Below, in pieces: positions 1 to 11,679 of a stretch of DNA of 64,000 bases. The DNA comes from Wyeomyia smithii (lineage: Eukaryota; Arthropoda; Insecta; Diptera; Culicidae). The stretch covers positions 114,608,665 through 114,672,664 of the forward strand of contig NC_073696.1 of the NCBI RefSeq assembly GCF_029784165.1, in the 5' to 3' direction. Position 1 is the first letter of the stretch; each line of letters begins with the position of its first letter. The position numbers and the translations under genes are program-made. Below the pieces are notes generated by a model. It was not told where the DNA came from. It did no database searches and worked only from the letters and a program-made list of their open reading frames with translations.

Positions 1-2673
1 GCTTTTCGAATCCCACAAACTTGGAAATATTCCACGGTATTTGCAACCTACAAGAAGCTCGAAAGGAGTTACTCCCAGGCGTGAGTGTGGCTTCATCGTA
101 TTGTGGATGTGTACGTATTCCTGAAGTGCCTTTTTCCAGTTTTTCCCACTTTGTTTAGCAGCAGCAAGAGCTTCAATAATCCCTTGATTTTGTCTCTCAA
201 CGTTCCCTGAAATGGAGGTCCGTTGTCGCTCTGAATCGAAAGTGGTAGGCCCCAAGTATGAAAAATTTTACAAAGAGCCATGTTTGTGTTGTTGGCATTT
301 ATCGTTTTAACTTCTATCACCGACAAATATCTAGAGTATGTGTCTATACAAACTAGTAGTTCGCCGGAGCTTCAACTAGGAATTGACAAAAAATCAACCT
401 GCAGCATTTGCCAAGGACCATCAGGTAGTTGCCGACTTGTCAGAGGGATTGGCGGGTTTTTCTTCTAACCAGACAAATCTTACAACTCTTGACGTAAGAC
501 TCAATACATTTGCTCATTCCCGGCCACCAAAAATATTCTCTCATGATTCGTTTCATGGCCGCACAACCAATATGTCCCTGGTGCACCGTTTCCAAAGCCC
601 TTGTACGTAGTCGTATGGGTAACACTATTCTATCGTCTTTGAATACAATTGAACCTAGAGTTTTCAAATATTTGGCTTGGGATTCGAACTGACGGAGGTT
701 CTCAGGCCAGATACCGGATTCTTTAGCCGCTCTGATTTGCGCAAGTTCTACATCGGATTCGGAAGCAAGCTCGATATCATTCCAGGTTATATTCATGAGG
801 CCTCCATCGATAGCATAGAGCAAATGTTTATCATCTTCTTCGTCAAATGGTTCATCAGTTTCATTCACTATTAAACGAGATAACGCATCCGCAACATTCA
901 AATGGCTTGGAATTCGTTTAACAGTAAAGTCATAAGACTGGAGCCTCAAAGCCCACGATTCTGCGCGGGAAACAGCACGTTTACTCGCTTTGTGTCCTTT
1001 ACCGAAAATAAATTCGTTTGCTTCTGAATCTGTTCTAATCGAAAACGATCTACTCGTCAAATAGAAAGCAAATCTTTCCACTGCCCAAACAATGGCAAGT
1101 GCTTCTCTTTGTGTTTGAGGGTACTTTTTTCCACATTGGTTAAAGCCTTTGATGCGCAGGATATTATTCTTGGGACTCTATCTTTATTAAATTGTATGAG
1201 CACTGCTCCCAAGCCAATGGCTGAGGCATCCACATACAATTCTGTTTCATCCGTCACACTGAAATATCCTAATCTCGAAATTGATGCCAGAGCCTCGTGC
1301 TTCAAAAATTGGAATTCTGCTTCTTCAGCCTCCGTCCAGTAAAAAAAAAAACTCGATTTAGCTAAAACTCGCAACTTTTCTGTTTTATCCGCTCTTTTAA
1401 AAATGAACTTTTCGATGAAGTTTATGAGGCCTAGAAAGCTCTTGACCTCAAGCTGAGTTTCGGGTCTACGAAATTCCTTTATTGCCCTCAATTTGTCCTC
1501 TTCGACTCGTATACCGTCATGTGCCAGTGAAAACCCAAGAAATTTAACTGCTTGTTGTCTAATCACGCATTTCTCCTCGTTTATGCTCACGTGGTGCTCT
1601 CGTAATCGGGAGAGTACATGTTGTAAATTTTCATCATGCTCTATTTTTGTTTTTCCATGGACAATAATGTCGTCTAAATAGTTTCGAACGCCCCGACAGC
1701 CACCAATAATTTTCGTCTGGAGTATCTCCTGAAAAATGTCGGGTGCATTGCAAAGACCAAAGGGTAATCTTTTAAAACGAAATGTTGCGTTGCCCGCAAA
1801 AAAATTCGTAAGATGTCTTGACTCTTCTGCAAGTTCGACGTGAAAGAATGCACTTTTCAAATCTAAAGTCGAAAACCAGGTTGAACCATGTAAATCGGTT
1901 AATATCTCCTCGAGGGTTGGCATCCGGAATGGAGTTCGTATAATTGATTTGTTGGGTCCTCTCAGATCAACTAGCAATCTAATGTCATTTTTTCCTTTAG
2001 GGACAACCAAAAGAGAAGAGCAAAACGACTTATCCATTGATTCGGTCACCCGCTCAATAATGCCAGAACATAACAGTTCATTTAGCCTGCGTTCGGTTTC
2101 CGTTCTGAATGTAACAGGAATATTGGTATAAACATTTCTGGACGGTGGTTTTTCTTTGTCGTAGCTCAATACAACAGCGGGTACATTGAATTTTGGAAAT
2201 TCTTTGGAAGTCAAGGCGAGAATTTCTCCCGGAAATAACTTCGTCACACAACTTTGTGGTGTTGAATAATTGATCGGTACGTTAAGTCCCATCTGAAGCA
2301 CACTGTACCGAATTGCAGTGTTTTTGCTCAACAAAGGTCGTGCATTCTTAATGACATAAAACTTTTCTAAGTATTTTGGACGATCGTTGGAAATATGCAG
2401 CTCGGCGACAAAAGTCGCAACCACGTTTATTTCGCCAGGACTTGCGCACGCCCTTAGTGGTTTTTCTGTACCTTTAGTCACCGAGAACAATTGTTCTTCC
2501 GATTGCACATTACTCATGAGATACTTGAAAACATCTCCACTAATCGTGTTAACTTCAGCCCCGGAGTCAATGAGAAAAGCAACTCGTACGCCAGCAATTT
2601 GGCCGATGACAACGCCATCCTTTGAATCGTCGTTCCAACAATGATTTAAAATGATAGTTTCTTGTGATTCACT
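1..2673 (-). pseudogene. pol: Pol polyprotein (protease, RT, RNase H, integrase), broken
   Basis: Protease motif FLIDSGAEVN lies at about 2575-2545. The RT core contains FSTLDLKSAF, LPFGLCNAP and the catalytic YLDDIIV. RNase H includes LYVDASAIGLGAVL and a DALSRL end. The integrase zinc domain has the HX4-HX-C-C pattern (HQGHIGC ... CKICLV), and core pieces with VDFLSIP and QSDNGPPF are present. Damage: a frameshift at the T run 1125-1130 splits RNase H, another lies near 455-465, an in-frame TGA lies near 370, and a deletion of roughly 30 residues removes the stretch between the second Asp motif and the Glu region near 215. The C-terminal part (GVTPFELLVG) continues to the window edge. Loss of that integrase block alone should abolish integration. 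Confidence 0.85.
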
Positions 2674-2925
2674 CTGAAAAAATTTGTAGTTTTAGCATAA
2701 AAACTTAGTATAATTTCTCATACGAGCCAATAGGTATTTCTGCGATGAATATGTTTCTTTTAAATGAGACAAAATCTCTTTAGTGTTCGTTTTGAAATCG
2801 TTTTTTGTATAACACAAAATTTATTCAAAAGAAGAAATATCGTACAGATTCATGAACTAGTAACACAATTCAAGTCGCAGAACTCGCTTTGGCATCGTAG
2901 TGGATTAAGGATTTTATTCACTCAC
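2674..2925 (-). other. Candidate 252 bp intron joining gag to pol in frame
   Basis: A consensus donor GTGAGT begins at 2925, directly after a complete Gag codon. A consensus acceptor, TTTTTTCAG, ends at 2674, and a CTAAAAC branch-like sequence lies about 20 bases before it. Removing 252 bases (84 x 3) joins gag and pol in phase 0. The pol frame is open upstream only to a TAA at 2694-2692 and has no ATG until 2517, which is after the protease active-site motif. Without splicing the protease would therefore lack a start. Frameshifting is an unlikely route because gag stops 240 bases earlier with further in-frame stops following. What is seen are splice signals and frames; use of the intron is inferred. 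Confidence 0.55.
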
Positions 2926-4074
2926 AAGCTTATTATTCTTTTCGATTTCCTCGTCCTCTTTAATTACTGCAGCAATCTTTTTTTGTTTAATAATGCCATC
3001 CACTTCTTTATTTCGTTGAATAGTTGGAACTGAAACAGGTAGATCATGGCAAGCCCGTTCAATATGTCCCACTCTCTGACAATTGCGGCAAACTTTAATG
3101 ATAGCGTGACAAGTCGATGGTAAATGGAACCTGCTGGTGCATCTCCAACACGACGGGTTGACCAATGATTCAACTTTTTTATTCGCACCACGACCACGAA
3201 AGGTGCCTTTGCCTCTTGTATTTGGCCAATTGTTGTACTTTCCCTGGTTGAGCTCTCGAGCATCTTGTGTCCTGGGATATGGAACATAACGATGTGAGTT
3301 ACCTGACCCTGTCGAACCGTAAGACAAAGCGGCAACTTCGGCATACGTTGGTACTTGTGGGTGGTTAAGTGCAAAAATTTCTTCATTTGCTTTGTCCAGT
3401 TCGTATGCGCGCACCTTATCGATCAAATTCATAAGCGTTCCTCCTTTACGCAACAATTTTCGTCCCGCCTCTCTGACTTTTAGGTTTACGGCATGTAACT
3501 GAATCACGTCGGCTACAGTTTCCATCAGCTGTTGGTCTTCGAAGTCACATAACTTCGCAGTGGTAATCACTCGTTTGACATAGTTCATATCTGACTCACC
3601 CGTTTTTTGTAACATAGAACGCAGCTTTTGGCGTTGCATTAAATTATATTCGCGAGATCCAAAATAGTTTTTCAACCGGCTCTCTGTATTGGAAAATGGA
3701 GCTGTAGCTGCATCTGGCGTGTCTGCTGTAGATGAGGTACCTTCCAAAACTTCCAGTAATTTATAACCAGCTTTAACTTTGAATATGTTCATCTTGGTGA
3801 TTTCGTCCGTTATACCAACTAGCTGTAGTGAAGCGTCTAGTAACTCTTTCCAGCATTCGTAAGTCCTTCTATCGATCTCGTCTTCGTTGTGTCTGGGAAT
3901 ACACTCGGGTATGTTTAATGACGCCACAGACAAATTGTTTGCGGTTGCCATGAGTGACGACTCAGCGACACCGATTTGTTCATCAACGCACATTGTAGAG
4001 TTTCTTTGTCTGAAACTTGGTCCTGCTTCGCCGAGGGAAATGGATTCCTCGAGCTCGCGTTTATGTTTTTGCAT
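2914..4074 (-). CDS. gag: Gag nucleocapsid/capsid polyprotein of the Ty3/gypsy element
   Basis: The frame is 386 codons from an ATG at 4074 and is uninterrupted. Near the C-terminus are two zinc knuckles of the form CX2CX4HX4C (CWRCTSRFHLPSTC and CRNCQRVGHIERAC), which in retroelement Gag bind genomic RNA. The middle resembles a capsid segment with a helical, Gln/Arg-rich stretch (YNLMQRQKLRSML). The reading frame ends in a lysine- and glutamate-rich tail, and a GTGAGT sequence overlaps the last codons (2925-2920). Upstream of the ATG a lysine-rich frame is open in another phase across a run of ten A, so the protein could once have started further upstream. Protein length is typical for Gag of this superfamily. 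Confidence 0.85.
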   Translation of the reverse strand: MQKHKRELEESISLGEAGPSFRQRNSTMCVDEQIGVAESSLMATANNLSVASLNIPECIPRHNEDEIDRRTYECWKELLDASLQLVGITDEITKMNIFKVKAGYKLLEVLEGTSSTADTPDAATAPFSNTESRLKNYFGSREYNLMQRQKLRSMLQKTGESDMNYVKRVITTAKLCDFEDQQLMETVADVIQLHAVNLKVREAGRKLLRKGGTLMNLIDKVRAYELDKANEEIFALNHPQVPTYAEVAALSYGSTGSGNSHRYVPYPRTQDARELNQGKYNNWPNTRGKGTFRGRGANKKVESLVNPSCWRCTSRFHLPSTCHAIIKVCRNCQRVGHIERACHDLPVSVPTIQRNKEVDGIIKQKKIAAVIKEDEEIEKNNKLVSE

Positions 4075-4280
4075 TTTTTTTTTAATTTAGAAGCAAGGAA
4101 AATACTTCGCTTTTTTTCGGAATCGAGAGCTTTCTTCAGAAATTTCGCAGCCTTTTTAGCGGATTTTTTTCTACAAGAGAAGTAAAATGGCAGTCAATTA
4201 GTTCTAATTTCGCAATAACGAAAAAATTTACAAACTTTTTTTTCTCAACGCACTGTAAATTTCTCATAGGGAAGAACCAA

Positions 4281-4944
4281 TGTTCTCTCAGCCTCACAGA
4301 GCTATCGATCCTACCCAGAGGAGCTATCGATCCTTCCCAGAGGAGTCGAAAAAAAAAATTTTTTTTTTGTCCCTCCCAGGGGAGCATAAAGTATTGCTGC
4401 AGCCTCACAGAGCCGTTGCTCCTTCACAGGGGAACAAACATCGGTATGCCACCACCTTTTGGCAAGCATACCATTTTTTTTGTCCCTCCCAGGGGAGCAT
4501 CAAATATCGTGGCAGCCTCACAGAGCTGTCGTTCCCTCACAAGGGAGCAAACACCGGTATCCTAACACAAACCAATTCTTACACCGGTTTAACTTACCTC
4601 TTGGGAGCGTTATCGACTGTGCCAATGTCGTGTCCAACGGAACACATCCTTTTTCTTTCAGCCATCTTGACTTCTTGACTTTTCTCTTTTTTTTTCTTTG
4701 TGCAACTCTTCCATCCACTTCCTACAACAGCTCTCCAAAAACTGATTCGACTTTTACTGTTACGCAAACAAAGTTCTGTTGCTAGCCGTGAGGTTGCTGT
4801 TATCTATTGTTCAAAGTACTCGTTTTTATTTCTAAATATATATATTAAATGAACATTTATTTATTTCTTGTTATTTTTTTTATTATTTCTTATAGATATG
4901 TTTTTTATAACATATTTGTTTTATTCAGCGGGCTCATACTCTAC
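4281..4944 (-). repeat. Candidate 5' LTR of the Ty3/gypsy element
   Basis: On the minus strand the segment starts TGTAGAG where the interrupted LINE frame ends (4945/4944) and could end in GAGAACA at 4281, giving TGT...ACA ends and about 664 bp. One base later comes TGGTTCTTCCC, which could be a primer-binding site because it starts with TGG, but I do not recognise the tRNA. TATA-like and AATAAA sequences occur near 4820-4860. The left end is well supported by the LINE junction; the right end is a guess because the partner LTR is outside the window. Confidence 0.4.
4365..4565 (-). repeat. Two diverged tandem units inside the candidate LTR
   Basis: Two units of about 90-107 bp (near 4365-4450 and 4472-4565) share the blocks GTCCCTCCCAGGGGAGCAT, CAGCCTCACAGAGC and GGAGCAAACA in the same order. 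A partial third unit near 4280-4345 has CCTCACAGAGC followed by two CCAGAGGAG blocks. They may be promoter or regulatory repeats of the LTR; no function is shown. Confidence 0.65.
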
Positions 4945-5150
4945 ACAGGGATCGACTGTGTAAGGTGCCCGTTTATCAGCAAGCGGGAGGAAGATAGAGC
5001 AGCGACTCGTTGAAGCAAGTTCACTAGTTGCGTGTTGATACCAAGAGAGCGCATATTAGCAAAGAGGAATGTGTGTCTCACCCTGTCGAAGGCATGGTCT
5101 AGGTCGAAAGACACGAGTTTTCCAGCCTGTTTACGTGTTTTTAGTTGAGA
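4945..5150 (-). pseudogene. LINE reverse transcriptase, C-terminal fragment (host of the left nest)
   Basis: Reading the minus strand from 5150 gives an open RT segment with SFDLDHAFDRV (the first catalytic aspartate block), FANMRSLGIN and LLINGHLTQSIP. It stops abruptly at the candidate LTR of the Ty3/gypsy element. Its upstream continuation is at 8864-9268, across the Helitron. The clade is uncertain; the wording resembles Loner/Outcast-like mosquito LINEs. Confidence 0.75.
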
Positions 5151-5339
5151 CTAGCTGACCCGGCAAACCTCGTCTCGCCTATTTAAGTGTTTGATTCAAT
5201 AATTTTGAACATTTCAAATTCATTGATTCCTTGCGATTGGATTATATCGTTTTAAAATGATTGGTTTTATCGGAATGACAACATCCTTGACTTTTGGCTT
5301 TTGTACATGACCTCTGTTCCGGATATTTATTGGGTGCAT

Positions 5340-6280
5340 TTCAGTTATTTTCGTTGTTTTCCAGAAACTGAAAGTGGTCATCTTCTAATTCAAAATGGTG
5401 TCCAGGGTCAATGCTTCTCTACATAGCTTTATAGCTCCTTGCATCATTCTGGATCCGGTGATACTCATATTGGGCGGTATTTGGTCCTTTGGGCTATTTT
5501 TCAAGAACAGTAAGTCGCCATCTTGGATTTAAAAATGGCATTTGGAGACAATTTCTGGCCCCTGAGCGTCATTCTGGTTTAGTTATTTTCGGCTGTTTTC
5601 CAGAAACCGGATGTCACCATCCTCGAATTCAAAATGGTGTCTGTGGTCGATTCTAGCTACTGTGTATCATTCTGGTTCCGAATATACTCATATTGAATAG
5701 AAATCGGCCATTTTTAGCTGTTTTTTAGAAACCGGAAGTTGCTATCTTACAATTCATAATAGTGTCTGAGGTCAATTTTTAGCTTCATTCTCGTTCCAGA
5801 GATACTCGTATTGGATGGTATTCGGTCACTTTAGGCTGTTTTCCGGACACCGGAAGTCGTCATCTTACAATTCGAAATGTTGTCTGGGGTCGATGTGTGG
5901 CTTCAGTGGATCATCACAATCCCGGAAATACCCATATTGGGTAGTATTTGGTCATTTGACACTGTTTTCCAGAAACCGGAAGTCGCCATCTTGGATTTCA
6001 AAATGGCATTAGGAGACAACTTTCGGCCTCTGAGCGTCAATCTGGTTAAAGAAACACTTATATTGGGTGGTATTTGGTCATTTTCGGCTGTTTTCCAGAC
6101 ACAGGAAGTCGCCATCTCACAATTCGAAATGTTGTCTGAGGTCGATGTGTGGCTTCAGTGCATCATAACAATTCCGGAAATACCCATGTTGGGTGGTATT
6201 TGGTCATTTGCCGCTATTCTTCAGAAACGGGAAGTCGCCATCTTGGATTTCGAAATGGTATTTGGAGACATGCCAGAAGA
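5340..6280. repeat. Helitron minisatellite block B, units about 125-150 bp
   Basis: At least six diverged units carry the sequence GGCTGTTTTCCAGAAACCGG followed by AAGTCGCCATCTTGGATTTC and a TATTGGGTGGTATTTGGTC block. Because units are nearly in phase, long spurious open frames arise on both strands; I do not regard them as genes. The same block occurs at 43,790-44,180 and in reverse at 62,920-64,000. Confidence 0.85.
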
Positions 6281-6289
6281 AGGAAGAGT

Positions 6290-7010
6290 GTCGGAACATT
6301 ATTGACATGTTTGTTACACCTAAAAACATTCACCTGCCAAATTTGGTTTAATTCGCTTGATTGGTTCTCGAGCTGTGCGAAATTTGAGTTTCATTTGTAT
6401 GGGACCCCTCCCTTATAGAAGAGAGAGGGGTGTCGAACCATTATGGATATATTTGTTACCCCTAAAAACAATCACCTGCCAAATTTGGTTCCATTTAATT
6501 GGTTGGTTCTCGAGATAAGCAGAAATTTGTGTTTTATTTGTTATAAACCCCTACCTCACAGAAGAGGGAGGGGAGTCGAACCACTATGGACATACTTGTT
6601 ACCTCTAAAACCATTCACATACCAAATTTGGGTGTATTCGGTTGATTGGTTCTCGAGCTGTGCAAAATTCGTGTTTCATTTGTTTGGGACCCCTCCCTTG
6701 TAGAAGAGGTAGGGGTGTCAAACCATTATGGATATGTTTGCTACCCCTAAAACCTAACAAATTTGGTTCTATTTACTTGGTTAGTTCTCGAGATGTGCAG
6801 AAATTTGTGTTTCATTTGTATGGGACCCCTCCCTTCCAGAAAAGGGAAGGGTGTCGAATCAACATGTACGTATTTGCTACTCCTAAAAACATCCACGTGC
6901 CAAATTTGGTTCCATTTGCTTGGTTAGTTTTCGAGATGTGCATGAATTTGTGTTTCATTTGTATGAGACCCCTCCCTTCCAGAAGAGGGAGGGGTCTCAA
7001 ACTATCTTAG
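6290..7010. repeat. Helitron minisatellite block A, units about 140 bp
   Basis: Five units spaced 137-142 bp share GGGACCCCTCCCTT, a GAGGGAGGGG palindrome partner, CCAAATTTGGTTCCATT and GTTCTCGAGATGTGCAG. The CCCCTCCC/GGGAGGGG pair within each unit can fold into a hairpin. The same block, reversed, lies at 62,360-62,900. Confidence 0.85.
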
Positions 7011-7088
7011 TCACCTTTCTCGGCCCCTAAAACCTCTATATACAAAATTTCACGCCGATCGGTTCAGTAGTTTTCAAGCCTATATGGA

Positions 7089-8841
<1,753 letters not shown>

Positions 8842-8863
8842 ACTGCATTTTTATATGTATAGA

Positions 8864-9268
8864 TATCCGATCCTTTAATGCAAGCGTGGCCCAGAAGATG
8901 TTTCTGTGTGCGTTGGAACACTTTTGAGCTTTAGAGAGTATATGGTGTGATGTCATGATGTGTTCCAAACGCGTCTTCAAAATGCGGGAGAGCAACCTGT
9001 AGTCATAGTTGAGGAGCGAAATGGGTCGGTATGCACCAATAGTGCTACCAGTACCCTTCTTCTTCACTAAAACGATGACACCAGCCACAAACTCTGTTGG
9101 AAAATTAAATTCCAATGCCTCGTTCAGTATGAGATTGAGCTCTCGGTGAATGATGTTAGTGTTCGGAGATAAAATTCTTTCGGAATTCCATCCGGTACTG
9201 GAGATTTTATTGACGCACTTCATTTAATCGCCGCCCATATATTAGCCGTTGTAATCGCTTTCATACAT
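8864..9268 (-). pseudogene. LINE reverse transcriptase, N-terminal fragment (left nest)
   Basis: Minus-strand frames give the N-terminal RT blocks: a PDGIPKEF-type motif near 9200, EFVAGVIVLVKKKG, AYRPISLLNYDYRLLSRIL and LEHIM...LSKAQKCSNAHRN. These are conserved blocks of non-LTR RT fingers. Frameshifts near 9220 separate it from the upstream part. The frame reaches 8864 and resumes at 5150 once the Helitron is set aside. It is the same LINE as the pieces at 4945-5150 and 10021-10720. Confidence 0.8.
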
Positions 9269-10020
9269 TGCTTCTAAAACTCAAATGATAATTTTTCCTC
9301 ATAATCCTAGGGCTTCTTTCCTCAAGCCAAACAATAATCATGTTGTCAAGATGAATGGGGTTATTTTAAGTTGGTCTGACAAGGTTAAGTACTTGGGACT
9401 AATTTACGATAAAAAACTTATTTAGAGCACATTGAGAGTATACAAGCCAAGTGCATCAAATATACGAGATGTTTATATCCTCTCATTAACAGGAATTCTA
9501 AACTTTGTTCAAAGAACAAACTTTCGATTTACAAACAAATTTTTAGACCAGCAATGCTTTATGCTGTACCGATCTGGTCAAGTTGCTGTTCAACAAGGAA
9601 GAAAACGCTCCAAAGGATTCAGAATAAAATTCTGAAAATGATTTGAAGCGTCCTCCTTGGTTTGGTACACTCGAATTACATAGACTTACTGGTGTTGAAC
9701 CATTAGAAGCTATTTCAAATAAAATTATTAACAAATTTCGACAAAAATCGTTGCAATCCTCAATTGCTACGATAAGCTCTCTCTATAGCCAATAAGTTAG
9801 CATTTAAGTTAGTTGTAAGTTTACTTTCCTTTCTTGACAAGTAGGTTCAAATCCCTACGAATGATAAGTCCTAATTGCGAAAGCAAACAAATCCTAACAA
9901 TTAAAATTACAAATTACTAACAGTGTTGACAGTATTTGTGATTGGACACACATACTCATTATTTACTAATATTTATCATAAATACTTAAGCTACTAACAA
10001 ATCCCCCTATTAAAAAAAAA
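9269..10020 (+). mobile_element. 5'-truncated jockey-like LINE with target duplication
   Basis: Plus-strand frames give the C-terminal part of a jockey-type ORF2: SKTQMIIFPHNP, VKYLGLIYDKKL, and after frameshifts blocks such as RPAMLYAVPIWS and LTGVEPLEAI. A 3' UTR of about 220 bp ends in A9 at 10020. The 14 bp TCGCTTTCATACAT is found before the element (9255-9268) and after it (10021-10034), a target-site duplication made by target-primed reverse transcription. RT and endonuclease cores are missing through 5' truncation and frameshifts are present, so it is dead. Confidence 0.85.
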
Positions 10021-10720
10021 TCGCTTTCATACATGCTTCATTCGATGTATCGCCATCTGGGATGATCTGGTCCCACTGGAACTCTCCTGGTTGTGCATTT
10101 TCTCCGTGTTGTTCTGAATATAGCTCAGAGAAGTATCGATTTGCATGCTCTTGAACCGCTTGCGAGTTGTTGTAGATCTCACCATTATCGCCGTCCAGTC
10201 GTGTTATAGTTGTTCTTTTCCGTTTTCTTTCGCCAAGCTGGAACACCGACAAAGGTTCTCCCGCAACGATTTGCTCGTGGATTCTAAGGAAAGCTTGCGT
10301 GGACCGTCTCTTCAGACCAAGCATCTTTCCTTCCAATCGGTTGATAGTAGGAAGTATAGCAGGATTTTGGTAGTATGCATCGTACGCTCGTCTCAACTGC
10401 CCGTACAGGGATTGTTATGCATAGTGAAATTCATCGTATGCTTGTTTTGATTTCCAGCGGAAGAAACTAGCAATTTTTGGTTTACCGACTGCAAGCCAAC
10501 AGACCACCCATCCATAATCTTTTTTGTCGAGTCCAATATTGCCAACGTGTCTGTAGTTCTGCCAGGTTTTCTTCTGTGAGGAGATGGGGGCGGAGGGACC
10601 AAAACCCGCGTCCTTGGGGTTGGCCGAGATCAAGTAAACATATTCGCACCGTTACTACCATGTGATCGGAAAATGAACATACGTGGGTGTTCACTGCTCG
10701 AAGTTGTTAATCAGTTAGAA
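10021..10720 (-). pseudogene. LINE endonuclease end and linker (left nest)
   Basis: Minus strand: the end of an APE-type endonuclease (THVCSFSDHMVVTV, with the SDH catalytic motif) is followed by GRGFWSLRPHLLTEENL and a linker with YDAYYQNPAILPTINRLEGK and a FSELYSEQ block, typical of the region between endonuclease and RT. At least three frameshifts occur (near 10,400, 10,480 and 10,560). It connects to the RT piece at 9254 once the jockey insertion is removed. The element's 5' end is lost at about 10,720, where an in-frame stop appears. Confidence 0.75.
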
Positions 10721-10864
10721 TAAACACCATACTTGATGAGTCGTGTAACTCGTCGCCGCGTGCGCTACCGGTGTTATTTCAAACAAAACAGTACGGCGGA
10801 GCGAACACCGGAGACACTCTTGAGAGCATAATTAGGTGGGATTAGCTCACATGCAGTGTACTGA

Positions 10865-11085
10865 TCTCCCAGATGGTCTCTAAGTACGATGCTGGCCTAA
10901 CAAGCCAGTGGCGTAGGTTCGAGTCTCGGCTCGGGAGAAACTGTTAATGTCAGTAGAATCACAGTGCTAGCCCCGCAACTGTACTGTACACTAAACAGTC
11001 GGCTGCGAAGTCTGTGTATAAATAAACAGAAGGTCAAGTTCCGAATCGGAATATAGCACCAAAGCTTTGCTTTGCTTTTTTGTAG
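10865..11085 (+). mobile_element. tRNA-derived SINE
   Basis: The first 74 bases (10865-10938) fold like a tRNA. The acceptor pairs TCTCCC with GGGAGA, a five-base anticodon stem CTGGC/GCCAG closes a seven-base loop CTAACAA (anticodon AAC, valine-like), and there is a B box GGTTCGAGTCT at 10916-10926. An unrelated body follows, ending in a TTTGCTTTGCTTTTTT tail near 11085. This is the pattern of a Pol III SINE. I do not see a target duplication. Confidence 0.7.
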
Positions 11086-11089
11086 TGTA

Positions 11090-11670
11090 CTAAAACAAGG
11101 CAAGCAGAGTAACAGAAATAGGTAGTGGTTCCCCGAGGGGAAATCATCTCTCGCGGAATACAATCCAGAGTTAGAGTGTAAGTTATCTAGTACTGAAGAA
11201 TCAATCTTAAGGTAATCGCGATTCCGTGTGGTCCTTCTGACCGCACGTACAGGATTCGTGATTCGTATTTCTTTTGTCCGTTATCACATATCTTGGTGGA
11301 GAGTCGAAGTGACCCCTTACAAGCTGACAGGGAAGGGAATCTGTTCTCCTAGAGGGTAGCTTGTCAAAGCGTCTGATTCCCATGTCAGAGGCGGCTTAAA
11401 CAGCGACTGATCCAGAGCGGACGGCTGAACTAAGAAAAGTGGGTCTCGCCAACTACACCCCAAGACGGCTGCTCCTTCATGAGATTAGCCATCGCGGCTC
11501 TGGTAAGAAACAAATTTACTACCAACAAGTCAGAGAATGTTAGGGGTCTACTCAAAAAGACACGCGCGTGCGTCTATGTACTGCAGTAGGCAAATGTGGA
11601 GGTTGCAGCTATACAAAAGTGTGTGTTGGGTGAAATCCGGAGAACATAGATTCCGCGTAGTAGGCCCGAA
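11090..11670. other. Unassigned stretch
   Basis: No convincing protein frame, tRNA or repeat is visible. It may be the worn 5' part of the LINE whose RT tail follows at 11,680, since it lies next to it and is not AT-rich. Confidence 0.3.
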
Positions 11671-11679
11671 TTCCGTAAT

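Larger units (their letters stand above)
1..4944 (-). mobile_element. Ty3/gypsy LTR retrotransposon, Mag-like, 3' part outside window
   Basis: On the minus strand the order is candidate 5' LTR, gag with two CCHC knuckles, aspartic protease, reverse transcriptase, RNase H and integrase. This order (RT before integrase) is that of Ty3/gypsy elements; the Mag-like assignment rests on the general look of RT and integrase. The element runs off the left edge inside the C-terminal part of integrase, so the 3' LTR cannot be compared. It lies directly against a LINE reverse-transcriptase fragment that begins at 4945, so it appears to have inserted into that LINE. Gag is open but pol has frameshifts, a stop and a deletion, so this copy is not autonomous. 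Confidence 0.85.

Noticed and set aside
4365..4565. CRISPR-like repeat array
   Set aside because: Only two diverged units in a eukaryotic LTR context, without regular spacers.
5877..6305. 142-codon frame with repeated ILGGIWSF motif
   Set aside because: It is Helitron block B minisatellite read in phase; the same peptide appears from other copies and on the other strand.
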